DNA of 64,000 nucleotides from G016234445 sp964438865 (GTDB lineage: Bacteria > Chloroflexota > Dehalococcoidia > Tepidiformales > Tepidiformaceae). The stretch lies in assembly GCA_964438865.1 (NCBI GenBank), contig CAYTMI010000005.1, forward strand, positions 164,800-228,799, read 5' to 3'. The number at the start of each line of letters is the position of its first letter. Position 1 is the first letter of the stretch. Below, one piece after another: positions 16,099 through 24,807 of the stretch. The translations under genes and the position numbers were made by a program. The notes below the pieces were generated by a model that saw only the letters and a list, made by a program, of their open reading frames with translations, was not told the origin of the DNA and did not search any database.

Positions 16099-17655
16099 TC
16101 AGGCGGCGAGCAGCGTCTCGGGCGATTCGAGGAGGTCGCGGAGGGCGGCGAGGAACGTCGCCGCCGCTCCCTCGGAGACTGTGCCGGAGTCGTAGGCGAG
16201 GGTGACCGTGGAGACGGTGACCACCTCGATGCCGTCCGGGCGGAAGGAGGAGACGCGGCGGGGGGCGCCCAGGCTAAGCGCAAGGGCGTTCCCGGGAGCC
16301 AGGGCCGGGACCGAGTCGTCGATGCCGAAGTCGAGGAGGGAGGTGAGGGTCGCGGCGCAGTGGGTGTCGGAGGCGGGCCACGAAGGCACCACGGCGCGGG
16401 CTTCCACGGCATCGCGGAGGTCGCCGCTGGCTGCTTCGGGGAAGAGCTGGACGGTGACGCCATCGGCTTCGAGAGTGCGGAGACCGACGGCCCGGCCGTG
16501 CGCTTCGAGGGCCGGTTGATCGGCGAGGGCACAGGCGAGGGCGCGGAGGACGAGGTCCTCGGTCGTGGGGATGACGCCGTCGGGTGCCCATTCATGGGCG
16601 AGCCGCTCGCGCAGCTTCAGGACATCGCCGAGGGCGACGGTGACGCGCATCGTGAGCGGGGTCGGCGCGGCAGTGGCGGGCGGGGCGTGGAGGACCTCCA
16701 GCGGCTCGGCTGCGACTTCGGCCGCGGCCTCCTCGTCGAACCAGCGGAAGGGCTCTTCAGCGGGCTCCGGGGCGGCATCCTCGCCCAACGGTTCGGGGTG
16801 GACGATGTGGATGGCGACGGGCTCGGCGGCGTGGGGCTGATCGTCGTCGGTGTAGGGTTCGGCGGCGGTCTCGGTGTCTTCGAACGCCTTCCAGGTGCTG
16901 CTTTCGGCATGGAGCGCGTCGGCGAGCGACAGTTCGGGCTCGTCCTCGGCGGGGGCGACTTCCCACGCAGCCCAGCTGGGCGCGGTTGGGGGGGCCGCGG
17001 GGGCGGCGTCGCCGTCTTCGTCCGGGAGGGCGGCTGCGAACGTGCCTCCTGCAGCTTCGTTCCAGGCGGCCCCGGGGACGTCTTCGGCCGGATCGGGGGC
17101 GAGGGCGGCGGGCGGGTCGACATGGGCATCGGAGGGGGCGGTCGCGGGCCGGGAGTCGGGCCAGGCCTCGGCTTCGGGCGCCCAGTGGAAGGAGGGGCCG
17201 TTCTGCGGCAGGAGCGTCCTCCGGCGGAGGAGCGGCGCAGGGAGGTCGATGACGGGCGCGGGAGGAGCGTCGTCCCAGAGGGGGTTGGGAGCCTCGGACT
17301 CGGCGTCTTCGTGGGGGGCGTCCGCCTGGAGGGGGAAGGGGATGGGCTCAGGCGATGGGAGCGAAAGCTCGGGGGCCGGGGCCGGTTCGGGTTCGAGTTT
17401 GGGTTCGGGCAGGCGCTCGCCGGGGGCGAGGACGAAGGCGACCGGTTCGCCCTCTTCAGGGGCCGGGCCGCCGCCGGTGAAGTGGCGAAGGATGCCGTCG
17501 TCGTCGGCTTCAAGGTCGATGGTGACGTAGCCAGATTCGAGGCAGCAGACGGCCTCGCCGCGGCGGACAGTGGCGCCGTCGGGGTGGTACCACTCGGTGA
17601 TGACGGCAGGCTCGGCGCCGTAGCCGAGCCTGGGGACGAGGACCGGCGAAGCCAT
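16099..17655 (-). CDS. E2-like protein with degenerate lipoyl and acyltransferase domains
   Basis: A 518-residue protein with the layout of a 2-oxo-acid dehydrogenase E2: an N-terminal biotinyl/lipoyl-like domain (residues 1-75), a very long Ala/Pro/Glu-rich linker and a C-terminal domain resembling the chloramphenicol-acetyltransferase-like catalytic core. Where the lipoyl domain normally has Asp-Lys, this one reads ESGYVTIDLEA, so the lipoylated Lys is Tyr. The catalytic HxxxDG near the C-terminus is replaced by YDSGTVSEG. It lies next to lipB but lacks E1/E3 neighbours. It is probably a structural or non-catalytic relative. Confidence 0.75.
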   Translation of the reverse strand: MASPVLVPRLGYGAEPAVITEWYHPDGATVRRGEAVCCLESGYVTIDLEADDDGILRHFTGGGPAPEEGEPVAFVLAPGERLPEPKLEPEPAPAPELSLPSPEPIPFPLQADAPHEDAESEAPNPLWDDAPPAPVIDLPAPLLRRRTLLPQNGPSFHWAPEAEAWPDSRPATAPSDAHVDPPAALAPDPAEDVPGAAWNEAAGGTFAAALPDEDGDAAPAAPPTAPSWAAWEVAPAEDEPELSLADALHAESSTWKAFEDTETAAEPYTDDDQPHAAEPVAIHIVHPEPLGEDAAPEPAEEPFRWFDEEAAAEVAAEPLEVLHAPPATAAPTPLTMRVTVALGDVLKLRERLAHEWAPDGVIPTTEDLVLRALACALADQPALEAHGRAVGLRTLEADGVTVQLFPEAASGDLRDAVEARAVVPSWPASDTHCAATLTSLLDFGIDDSVPALAPGNALALSLGAPRRVSSFRPDGIEVVTVSTVTLAYDSGTVSEGAAATFLAALRDLLESPETLLAA

Positions 17656-17816
17656 TGAACACTCCAGGGGTAGCGGGCAGCGCCGGGAGCACACCCTCCC
17701 GGCGCCGGCCTCTAACAGAAAAGACGGCTGACATGTGGTGGTGGGGCAGCGTCAGGCGGGTGACGGTTGGTGGACGGACGGTTTCGGCGGCCGTCCATCC
17801 AACGATCACCGGCGGG

Positions 17817-17906
17817 CTAGCGGCCGCGGAAGACGGGGTCGCGCTTTTCGAGGAAGGAGAGGCAGCCTTTGCGGGCGTCTTCGGAGCAGAGAGCCGCCTG
17901 CCGGGA
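17817..17906 (-). pseudogene. Remnant of an enoyl-CoA hydratase (C-terminus)
   Basis: On the minus strand the last 30 or so codons read SRQAALCSEDARKGCLSF then LEKRDPVFRGR and a stop, the typical C-terminus of a crotonase. No further crotonase sequence precedes it: the frame runs into the promoter of the cysteine synthase gene. It is a truncated leftover. A full crotonase gene is at 27942. The rest of the 270-bp gap (17656-17816) contains no recognisable gene. Confidence 0.65.
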
Positions 17907-17914
17907 GCGGGGAG

Positions 17915-17920
17915 TAGACT
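17915..17920 (+). promoter_or_regulatory. Leaderless -10 box of the cysteine synthase gene
   Basis: TAGACT, 6 nt before the GTG start, no Shine-Dalgarno. Confidence 0.6.
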
Positions 17921-17926
17921 GGCCCT

Positions 17927-18877
17927 GTGAGGACGTTTGCGGGCGTGGCGGAGATGGTCGGGGGGACGCCGCTGGTGGAGCTGCAGGGGCTTGCGCTGAA
18001 GCCGGGAGTACGGCTTTTCGCCAAGCTGGAATCGCAGAACCCGACCGGGAGCATCAAGGACCGGGTGGTGTTGCGGATTCTCCAGCGGGCGAAGGAGAGC
18101 GGGGCGCTGGCCCCGGGGCAGCGGGTGGTTGAGGCTTCGACGGGGAACACGGGCGTTTCGCTGGCGATGTTCGGGCGGCTGCTGGGGCACCCGGTGGACG
18201 TGTGCGTGCCGGAGAGCGTTTACCCGGAGATCGAGCAGTTGCTGGCGGTCTACGGGGCGCGGGTGCGGCGGGTGCCACGCCAGGCCGGGATCAAGACGGC
18301 GATCGAAGTCGCACAGGCGGTGGCGGAGCAGGAGGGCGCCTACCTCTTGAACCAGTTCGGGAGCCAGGAGAACGTCCGCGCCCACTACGAAGGGACCGGG
18401 GCGGAGATCCTCGCGGACCTGGACCGGGTGGACGTCTTCGTGGCCGGGATCGGCACGGGCGGGACCATCACCGGCGTTGGGCGGCGGCTCAAGGAAGCGA
18501 ACCCGCAGTGCCACGTGCTCGGCGTCGAGCCGCGGCTTGGCGTGCATGTCCAGGGGCTGAAGTCGCTGGAAGACGGTTTCATCCCGCCGGTGCTGGACGA
18601 AAGCGTGCTCGACGGGAAGATCATCGTGGGGAACCGGCACGCGTTTTCCCATGCGCGGCGGGCGATGCTGGCGGCCGGTCTCTTCGGCGGGATCAGCAGC
18701 GGGGCGGCGTTGCACGCGGCGATGCGGGCGGCCAGCCGGATCGAGCGCGGGAACATCGTGATGATCTCGGCCGACGCGGGCTGGAAGTACCTCGGCACCG
18801 ACCTCTGGGAGGCGGACGACGAGGACCCGGCGATCGAAGCGCACGAAGACCCGCTGGACGACGTGCTCTGGTGGTAG
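17927..18877 (+). CDS. cysK: Cysteine synthase family protein (O-acetylserine sulfhydrylase-like)
   Basis: A 316-residue fold-type II PLP enzyme. NPTGSIKDR carries the PLP Lys44, ASTGNTG binds the substrate carboxylate, GIGTGGTITGVG holds the cofactor phosphate and SSGAALHA contains the conserved Ser near the pyridine nitrogen. It makes cysteine from O-acetyl- or O-phosphoserine and sulfide, or is a cystathionine-beta-synthase core; the sequence alone does not separate these. GTG start with a leaderless-type promoter. Confidence 0.88.
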   Translation: MRTFAGVAEMVGGTPLVELQGLALKPGVRLFAKLESQNPTGSIKDRVVLRILQRAKESGALAPGQRVVEASTGNTGVSLAMFGRLLGHPVDVCVPESVYPEIEQLLAVYGARVRRVPRQAGIKTAIEVAQAVAEQEGAYLLNQFGSQENVRAHYEGTGAEILADLDRVDVFVAGIGTGGTITGVGRRLKEANPQCHVLGVEPRLGVHVQGLKSLEDGFIPPVLDESVLDGKIIVGNRHAFSHARRAMLAAGLFGGISSGAALHAAMRAASRIERGNIVMISADAGWKYLGTDLWEADDEDPAIEAHEDPLDDVLWW

Positions 18878-18884
18878 GCGCTGT

Positions 18885-18930
18885 GCCCTCACCCCCCAGC
18901 CCCCTCTCCCGACTTCGCGGGAGAGGGGGA
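18885..18930 (+). repeat. REP-like palindromic element
   Basis: CCCTCACCCCCCAGCCCC followed by an 11-bp hairpin stem (18901-18911 with 18918-18928). Related copies lie at 50252 and 56531, with a half-copy at 49223. It may act as a terminator for the cysteine synthase gene. Confidence 0.8.
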
Positions 18931-19101
18931 GCAAACGCGCTCGGTGGAGTGTCCGAACGGTCGCCGAGCTTCCTCCGCGAGCACCAACGAGGCCAGGGGG
19001 GACAGCGTTTTGGGGTCGAAGGGCGCTGACAAACAGGGAGCCCGGGAGCTACGGTGAAAGGTGCTCCGGCCGGTGTCGACCGCCGGGGGAGGAGGCAGAC
19101 G

Positions 19102-19320
19102 ATGGCAGTCGATCGGTTTGGGGAAGACGTGCGAACGGCGGTCGAGCAGCGGCGGATCGAATACGACGTCTATTCCCGGGGCGAAAACGCGGACCCGGAG
19201 GGATTCGTCGAGCGGATGCGGGAACTGCTGGAAGAGATGCGGCAGCAGCGTGAGCCCGACGCGGTGCAGGTGGAGGCGCTGCAGGAGTTCCTGCGCGAGG
19301 TGGACGAAGCGGGGGCGTGA
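19102..19320 (+). CDS. Small acidic helical protein, unknown function
   Basis: A 72-residue protein, highly charged, with a predicted coiled coil in the C-terminal half (FVERMRELLEEMRQQ and following). A strong GGAGGAGG lies about 8 nt before the ATG, which supports it being real. No family is recognised. It converges with the methyltransferase gene, leaving 9 nt between the stops. Confidence 0.6.
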   Translation: MAVDRFGEDVRTAVEQRRIEYDVYSRGENADPEGFVERMRELLEEMRQQREPDAVQVEALQEFLREVDEAGA

Positions 19321-19329
19321 CGGGGAAGC

Positions 19330-20013
19330 TTACTCGCCTACCGGTTCGGGCTGTTCGTGTTCGTGGTGCAGGGGCACGGGCGAGCGGCGGAGCAAGACCC
19401 CGATGCGCGGGATGGGCGGGAGGAAGAATGGCCCGGCGTTGACCAGGTTGATCTGGTCGAAGCCGCATTCGGTGAGGAGTGCGGCCATCCGGCCCCAGCC
19501 TCGGAGGTCGACCGCCGCACACCCGCCCGAGAGCAACCGGCGGTGGAGCTTTTCGAGCCAGTCGGCCTTCACCGGGGCCACCTCCATCAGGAGCGCAGAC
19601 CCGCCGGGGGCGAGGACGCGGGAGATCTCGGTGGCGAAGTTGTGGACGACGTCGTCTTCGAAGCGGCGGATGAAATAGAGCGAGGTGATGACGTCGATCG
19701 AGCCGTCGGCGAAGGGCAGTTGTTCGGGCCAGCCGACGAAGTCAACGGGGCCAGGGCCGGCGACGATGTCCATGCAGACCGGGGGCTCTTCAAGCCCGGC
19801 GCGGTCAGCGAGAAGGTGGGCGTAGGCGGCGGTGCCACAGCCGATGTCGACGTAGCGGCGGCCGGGGGCGAGGTCGACGAGGGAGATGATCCGGGCGGCG
19901 CGGGGGGTGATGGCGGCCATCCCGGCCTGGGAGTTGATGGCCCGGGCGAGGGTCGCGAACTGGCCGTTGACCCATTCGAAGCGAGCCTGCCGGGTGCCCC
20001 GGCGCCGGCGCAT
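19330..20013 (-). CDS. Class I SAM-dependent methyltransferase
   Basis: A 227-residue Rossmann-fold methyltransferase. Motif I is YVDIGCGTAAYAHLLA, the acidic residue of motif II lies in VCMDIVAGPG, then WPEQLPFADGSIDVITS and RVLAPGGSALLMEVAPV follow in the usual order of UbiE-like enzymes. The substrate is unknown. Its ATG overlaps the stop of the upstream gene as TGATG, so the two are translationally coupled. Confidence 0.85.
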   Translation of the reverse strand: MRRRRGTRQARFEWVNGQFATLARAINSQAGMAAITPRAARIISLVDLAPGRRYVDIGCGTAAYAHLLADRAGLEEPPVCMDIVAGPGPVDFVGWPEQLPFADGSIDVITSLYFIRRFEDDVVHNFATEISRVLAPGGSALLMEVAPVKADWLEKLHRRLLSGGCAAVDLRGWGRMAALLTECGFDQINLVNAGPFFLPPIPRIGVLLRRSPVPLHHEHEQPEPVGE

Positions 20014-20435
20014 CACAGCGTGTAGCCCAAACGGACGCGACGGTCGCCGGCGGGGGTGATGGCATCGAGGAGGGCGGCGGCTTCGCAGCGGACGTTCCCG
20101 GCGGCGCCGCGGCGGGCGAACACCTGGAGGGAAGGGTCGGCGTCGTAGGCGGCGATGAGGCCGGAGAGCGATTCGCGCAATTCTGGCGCGGGTTGCCACG
20201 AAAGTTCGAGTTTCTCGCGGTCCTCGCCGTCTTCGGGTTCGGCTTCGTAGAAGGTGGTGAGCGGGCCGAGGCGGACGCGGTGCTTGTCGTGGAGGACGTC
20301 GGCGAAGGCGATCAGGGGATGCTGGGCGCCGAACCCGCGGGAGACGGCGAAGGACATGACGGCGACGAGCGCAGCGCCATCGCCGGGGAGTGGCGGGAGC
20401 GGGCCCTGGCCTTCGACGTCGACGGTGAGACGCAT
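20013..20435 (-). CDS. Conserved-looking protein of unknown function
   Basis: A 140-residue protein with alternating hydrophobic strands and no signal peptide or membrane segment. It begins MRLTVDVEGQGPLPPLPG and ends DRRVRLGYTL. I do not recognise a family. Its only clue is tight coupling (TGATG) to the downstream methyltransferase, so the pair probably act together. Immediately upstream is a C/T-rich heptamer array separating it from the divergent clpS. Confidence 0.65.
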   Translation of the reverse strand: MRLTVDVEGQGPLPPLPGDGAALVAVMSFAVSRGFGAQHPLIAFADVLHDKHRVRLGPLTTFYEAEPEDGEDREKLELSWQPAPELRESLSGLIAAYDADPSLQVFARRGAAGNVRCEAAALLDAITPAGDRRVRLGYTL

Positions 20436-20495
20436 GCCCCAACCGTACCGAGGCGGGGGGGAAGGGGGAAGGGGACGGGGGGGGCGACGGCCCCG

Positions 20496-20532
20496 GGCTC
20501 TCGGACCTCGGCTCTCGCCCCTCGGCTCTCCC
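20496..20532 (+). repeat. Heptamer array before clpS
   Basis: Five 7-nt units of the type GCTCTCG / GACCTCG. Same family as the arrays at 10911 and 13742. Confidence 0.7.
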
Positions 20533-20537
20533 TCCCG

Positions 20538-20543
20538 TAGGAT
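20538..20543 (+). promoter_or_regulatory. -10 box of clpS
   Basis: TAGGAT, 9 nt before the ATG, with no Shine-Dalgarno between. Confidence 0.45.
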
Positions 20544-20552
20544 CACTCTCCC

Positions 20553-20876
20553 ATGGCCACGACAACGAAGCCCGGGACCGAAGTCATCGAAGACACGGAC
20601 ACCGGGTTCGCACCGCTCTATCACGTCATTCTCCTGGACGACGACAGCCACACCTACCAGTACGTGGTGATCATGCTCGCCGCGGTCTTCGGCTACTCCA
20701 CGGAGAAGGGCTTCGCGATCGCCTGCGTGGTGGACAGCCAGGGCCGTGCCGTCGTGTTCACCGGCGGCGAAGACGAGGCCCGGCTGAAGCAGGAACAGAT
20801 CCACAGCTTCGGCGCCGACCCCCTGATGCCGGAGTGCAAAGGCAGCATGTCCGCGATCCTGGAGCCGGTGCAGTAA
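20553..20876 (+). CDS. clpS: ATP-dependent Clp protease adaptor ClpS
   Basis: A 107-residue ClpS, the N-degron adaptor that delivers substrates to ClpA/ClpC. After a flexible 20-residue N-terminus comes YHVILLDDDSHTYQYVVIML, the conserved entry strand and helix, then the helical region AVFGYSTEKGFAIACVVDSQGRAVVFTGGEDEA and a C-terminal SMSAILEP strand. The residues following LLDDD form the N-degron pocket in characterised ClpS. Its likely partner ClpC is encoded at 60540 in this window. Confidence 0.88.
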   Translation: MATTTKPGTEVIEDTDTGFAPLYHVILLDDDSHTYQYVVIMLAAVFGYSTEKGFAIACVVDSQGRAVVFTGGEDEARLKQEQIHSFGADPLMPECKGSMSAILEPVQ

Positions 20877-20993
20877 AGCCCTCGCCGGGCTGATGGGGTC
20901 ATCCGCGGACGCCGATGACTCGTATTGCCAGTGGTGTACTATGTCTGGCAGTGCTGCGCCGAAAACCCGGCCCGGCCCTTGCGGAGGATTCCT

Positions 20994-22691
20994 GTGCCCA
21001 CCCATCGCCCCACTTCTCGCTTTGCGCCACTGTTGGTGATCGCCCTCGTTACCCTCTTCCTCGCCCTGCTGCCCGCCGCCGCGCGGGGAGCGTCCACCCC
21101 CGAAGCCGAACTCGCCGCCCAGGTCGCCGCCGGGCGGCTGGACCCGGCCGTCTACGATGCCGTGGTCAATGGCGGCTCGGCCGAAGGGCTTGTTATCTTC
21201 GATGACGCGTCGATCCAGGCACAGGCTGCCGCCCTCCGCGCCAGCTTCGGCCTCCGCTTCGACAACGAATACATCTCCGGGTTCATCAGCGGCGCCCTCT
21301 CCACGAGGAAGGCCGATGCCCACGCTTCGGCCGGGCGCGGGGTGGCGGTCCTCCAGGACTACAGCAGCTTCGGCATTCAGTACGTTGGCTTCGACAGCGC
21401 GACCGCCCTGGCGGCGATGCTGCGTTCGCCGCTCGTGTCAGGCGTGGCCGCGAACGCGACTTACACGCCCACCCTTTCCCAGAGCCTGCCGCTGATCAAC
21501 CAGCCCGCCGCCGCCGCCATCGGCCAGACCGGCACGGGCACCGCGATCGCGATCATCGACACCGGCGTCGACTACACGAACAACGCCTTCGGGGCGTGCA
21601 GCGCACCTGGCGGTACCTGCAAGGTCGCCTACGCCGCCGATATCGCGCCGAACGACAACCAGCGGGACGACAACGGCCACGGGACGAACGTCGCCGGGAT
21701 CGCCCTCGGTGTCGCCCCCGGCGCGAAGATCATCGCCCTCGACGTGTTCACAAGGAACATCTTCGGGCAGTTCTCGGCGTCTTCCGTCGACATCGTCGCC
21801 GCACTCAACTGGGTCAACACCAACGGGGCGGCCTACAACATCGCCTCCGCGAACATGAGCCTCGGGGACGGCAGTTCGTGGTCCCGGCCGTGCTCCTCGA
21901 ACAACCCCTACCTCTCGGCCATCACCAGCCTGCGCAACGCGGGCATCCTCACCGCCATCGCCTCCGGCAACGACGGCTACACCAACGGCATCAGTTCCCC
22001 TGCCTGCACCCCGGGCGCAATCAGCGTCGGCGCCGTCTACGACTCGAACATGGGGACGATCAACTGGTCCAGCTGCTCTGATTCGACGGCCGCGGACAAG
22101 GTGACCTGCTGGTCCAACTCGGTGAGTTACCTCTCCCTCCTTGCTCCCGGGTCGCAGATCACCGCAGCCGACAACGTGTCCGGCAGCGGCACCGTCACCT
22201 ACAGCGGCACCTCCATGGCCGCCCCCCACGTTGCCGGCGCCATCGCCGTCCTCAGGGGAGCGGCGCCGGGGGCGTTGGCGGCGACACTGGAATCGGCGCT
22301 CACGACCACCGGCCCCAACGTCACCGACGCCCGCAACAACATCACCAAGCATCGCCTCGATGTCTGCGCCGCGTTGAACGCACTGGCCGTGGCCTGCACC
22401 GGCAGTGGCGGTGGTGGTGGTGGCGGCGGCACTGGGCCTGTGTGCTACGCGCTCAGCATCGTCATCTCCGGCAACGGGACCGTTTCGCGCTCGCCTTCAG
22501 CATCGGCGGGGTGCACGTCGGGCTACACCGCCGGCGCCGGCGTCTCCCTGACGGCAAGGCCCGGGCGGCGGCAGTCGTTCCTCGGCTGGTCGGCGACGGG
22601 CGGCACCTTCTCATCGACAACGAGCACGTCCACGACCTACACCATGCCTCCCGTCGACGCCACCGTAACGGCGACGTTCGGCAAACGCTAG
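20994..22691 (+). CDS. Secreted subtilisin-like serine protease (S8) with InlB-type repeat
   Basis: A 565-residue exported protease. A signal peptide (about residues 1-33) is followed by a propeptide-like region to ~150 and the S8 catalytic domain with Asp189 (IIDTGVD), His229 (DDNGHGTNVAG), oxyanion Asn326 (ASGNDG) and Ser407 (SGTSMAAPH). A run of glycines at about 475 links to a C-terminal domain (LSIVISGNGTVSRSPS to TATFGKR) of the divergent InlB B-repeat type. The GTG start follows GGAGG by 6 nt. A strong terminator lies 24 nt downstream. Confidence 0.92.
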   Translation: MPTHRPTSRFAPLLVIALVTLFLALLPAAARGASTPEAELAAQVAAGRLDPAVYDAVVNGGSAEGLVIFDDASIQAQAAALRASFGLRFDNEYISGFISGALSTRKADAHASAGRGVAVLQDYSSFGIQYVGFDSATALAAMLRSPLVSGVAANATYTPTLSQSLPLINQPAAAAIGQTGTGTAIAIIDTGVDYTNNAFGACSAPGGTCKVAYAADIAPNDNQRDDNGHGTNVAGIALGVAPGAKIIALDVFTRNIFGQFSASSVDIVAALNWVNTNGAAYNIASANMSLGDGSSWSRPCSSNNPYLSAITSLRNAGILTAIASGNDGYTNGISSPACTPGAISVGAVYDSNMGTINWSSCSDSTAADKVTCWSNSVSYLSLLAPGSQITAADNVSGSGTVTYSGTSMAAPHVAGAIAVLRGAAPGALAATLESALTTTGPNVTDARNNITKHRLDVCAALNALAVACTGSGGGGGGGGTGPVCYALSIVISGNGTVSRSPSASAGCTSGYTAGAGVSLTARPGRRQSFLGWSATGGTFSSTTSTSTTYTMPPVDATVTATFGKR

Positions 22692-22714
22692 CCCGCGGCC
22701 TGTCGCTCGTATCC

Positions 22715-22740
22715 GCGGCCCGGTGACACCACCGGGCCGC
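22715..22740 (+). terminator. Hairpin terminator after the subtilisin gene
   Basis: A perfect 11-bp GC stem (GCGGCCCGGTG and its complement) with an ACAC loop, followed by only a weak T-stretch. Confidence 0.75.
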
Positions 22741-22802
22741 GTTCGTCCCCCACGGGCCGCCGCGGCTGGACGGCTCCCCTCCCCGTCCGCCACACTTTTC
22801 GG

Positions 22803-23243
22803 ATGACCGAACCGACCTCCGCCACCCGCCCCGAACTCACCGCCGCCCACTGGAATCGCCGTTCCCGGGAGCGCCTTCCCGGCATGGTGGGCGTCGAAGT
22901 AACCGAAGTCGGTAGCGGGTTCATGGCCGGGCGAGTGGACATCCGCCCCGAGTTGTGGGCGCCGAACGGCTTCCTTCACGCGGCGACGGTGATCGCCCTG
23001 GCCGACACGCTCTGCGGCTACGGCTGCACCGTCGCCTGGCCCGAAGGCGCCACCGGCTTCACCACCGTCGAAACCAAGACCAACCACCTCGGCACCGTCC
23101 GCGACGGCGCGATCTCCTGCCGAGCGACGTTGGTCCACGGTGGCCGGACCACCCAGGTGTGGGACGCCACGGTGAGCGACGAAGCGACCGGTAAGCCCAT
23201 CGCCCTCTACCGCTGCACACAGATGCTCCTGTATCCGAAGTAG
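22803..23243 (+). CDS. PaaI-like hotdog thioesterase
   Basis: A 146-residue hotdog-fold thioesterase of the PaaI group. NGFLHAATVIALADTLCGYG forms the conserved helix, with Asn54-Gly-x-x-His and the Asp in LADT acting in the active site. The following strands VETKTNHLGTVRDG and CTQMLLYPK match the family. It is a likely acyl-CoA hydrolase with unknown substrate. No Shine-Dalgarno precedes the ATG, so it may be leaderless. Confidence 0.85.
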   Translation: MTEPTSATRPELTAAHWNRRSRERLPGMVGVEVTEVGSGFMAGRVDIRPELWAPNGFLHAATVIALADTLCGYGCTVAWPEGATGFTTVETKTNHLGTVRDGAISCRATLVHGGRTTQVWDATVSDEATGKPIALYRCTQMLLYPK

Positions 23244-23257
23244 CCCCGCGGCAGCGC

Positions 23258-24013
23258 TCAGGGAACTGGCACGGGTTCGAGCATCGCCGCTATCTCCGCG
23301 GGCGGCTTCCCCGCGGCCGCGCCCACCTGGACGCTGTACCGCACGCCGTCGCGCGTGAACGAGTAGATGCTCGGGACCGTTGCCGACCCCGCGGGCAGCC
23401 CGCCTGTGACCGCGAAGAGCAGTTCGGTCGCCCGCGCTTCCGGGTCCAGGCTGCCGCCCTTGAACGCGGGGCGGTCGGCCAGCCAGTAGACCATGCTGTA
23501 GCCGACACCCTCCGCGGCTGGTTTGCCGTCGCGGACGATGACGCTGTGGAGGATGGTGCGGTCGCGGTAGTAGTCGCGCAGGGCCTGCGTGGGCCGGAAG
23601 ACGATGACGCCGGGGACCGCGCGCTGGAGTGACGCCTCGGGGAAGATGCTCCCGGGGATGGTGATAAGGACCCGGACGGCGATCAGGTTGCCGACCGTGG
23701 GTATAGCTGCCTGGGTCTGGTTGTCCGCCTTGAGCGTGGGGGCCGGTACGCCGAAGAGCGAACTGATCGAGTCCCAGGTATCGCCTTCGGCGACGAGGTA
23801 GACGGTGAATGCGGCGCTGCGGGCGAGTTGGTTCGCGAGCGGTACCGTGGTCGGTTTGGCGGTGGCCCCGGGGCTCGCATCGCTTGAGGGCGAAGCGGTG
23901 GGGGACTGGCCGCCCGCGGTGGGAGTAGCGTCGTCGTCGCCAGAGCCACAGGCGGCAGCGGCAACAGCAAGCGCGGTCGCGCCGAGAAACAGGGAGATGC
24001 GGCGGCGGGACAT
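23258..24013 (-). CDS. Lipoprotein with LysM-like domain
   Basis: A 251-residue lipoprotein. The signal peptide ends in AVAAAAC-GSGDDD, a good lipobox with an Asp-rich tether, followed by a Thr/Ser/Pro linker. Residues ~67-122 (FTVYLVAEGDTWDSISSLFG to VLITIP) have the LysM pattern, suggesting peptidoglycan binding. A second domain (PGVIVFRPTQALRDYYRD to MLEPVPVP) is unrecognised. GGAAGG precedes the ATG. It converges with the thioesterase gene. Confidence 0.8.
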   Translation of the reverse strand: MSRRRISLFLGATALAVAAAACGSGDDDATPTAGGQSPTASPSSDASPGATAKPTTVPLANQLARSAAFTVYLVAEGDTWDSISSLFGVPAPTLKADNQTQAAIPTVGNLIAVRVLITIPGSIFPEASLQRAVPGVIVFRPTQALRDYYRDRTILHSVIVRDGKPAAEGVGYSMVYWLADRPAFKGGSLDPEARATELLFAVTGGLPAGSATVPSIYSFTRDGVRYSVQVGAAAGKPPAEIAAMLEPVPVP

Positions 24014-24168
24014 CGGTCCACCTTCCTTCAGAGCCCGGCCCGGCCACCGGGCGGATGCCCCCCGCACGCTCAGGGTGCCACACGGCGGTAGCAGTTGGCC
24101 ACCCCGCGAAGGCGACCGCGCGATCTGTCCGTAGCCCGACTGCCAGGGAGGGCCCGCCGCGAACGGCG

Positions 24169-24699
24169 TCAGGACAGCGAGTAGTTCTTCGTGTTCATCA
24201 TCGCACCCATCACCATGATCGCGAGCGCGAGTGCCAGGCCCGTGATGCTCAGGGTCATCGAAACCATGCGGATCGAGCGCGTCTGGGCAGCCGTGCCGCG
24301 TCCCTCAGATTCGGCTTCGATCGCCGCGATCAGCCGCGGGCCGGCCCAGAAGGTGTGGATGCCCAGGACGACGAGCATCACCGCGAGCACGTTCATCTTG
24401 ATGATGAAGATGACGCCATAGGGGACGCCGGTGAAGCTCGCGTCGTCGGGATAGCTGTAGTAATCGCGCCAGGTGGCGATGAGGTAGGTCCCGGCGATGA
24501 GGATGAGCCCGAGCCCGGCGCCGCCGATGTAGCCGAAACGGCGGGTGACCACGCGCATCGCCCGGATGCGGGTGGGCATGTCGGTGATCTGGCGGGAAGC
24601 GGCAACCCAGCCATAGGCGAGGAAGAACTGCGGGCCGACGAAAAGGGCGATGCCGAGGATGTGCATCCAGACGGCGATGATGTGCAGCGTGTTATCCAC
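24169..24699 (-). CDS. Four-TM integral membrane protein (CopD/DUF2269-like)
   Basis: A 176-residue protein with four hydrophobic segments (about 8-28, 55-75, 98-118 and 148-168). The first contains a conserved-looking His in WMHILGIALFVGPQFF, as in CopD-like copper and haem-associated membrane proteins. The match is by topology and pattern only, so function is open. The neighbours (lipoprotein and DUF362 genes) do not settle it. The 155-bp gap after it holds no gene I can support. Confidence 0.6.
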   Translation of the reverse strand: MDNTLHIIAVWMHILGIALFVGPQFFLAYGWVAASRQITDMPTRIRAMRVVTRRFGYIGGAGLGLILIAGTYLIATWRDYYSYPDDASFTGVPYGVIFIIKMNVLAVMLVVLGIHTFWAGPRLIAAIEAESEGRGTAAQTRSIRMVSMTLSITGLALALAIMVMGAMMNTKNYSLS

Positions 24700-24807
24700 G
24701 AAGGATCGCTCCGGCAGGGTGTGGATCGATTAGACAGGAGGGCGGCCGAAGGGCAAAGCGGAGACGGTAAAGGCCGAGGACCGGGGCGCCGAGAGGCGCG
24801 GCCCCGC

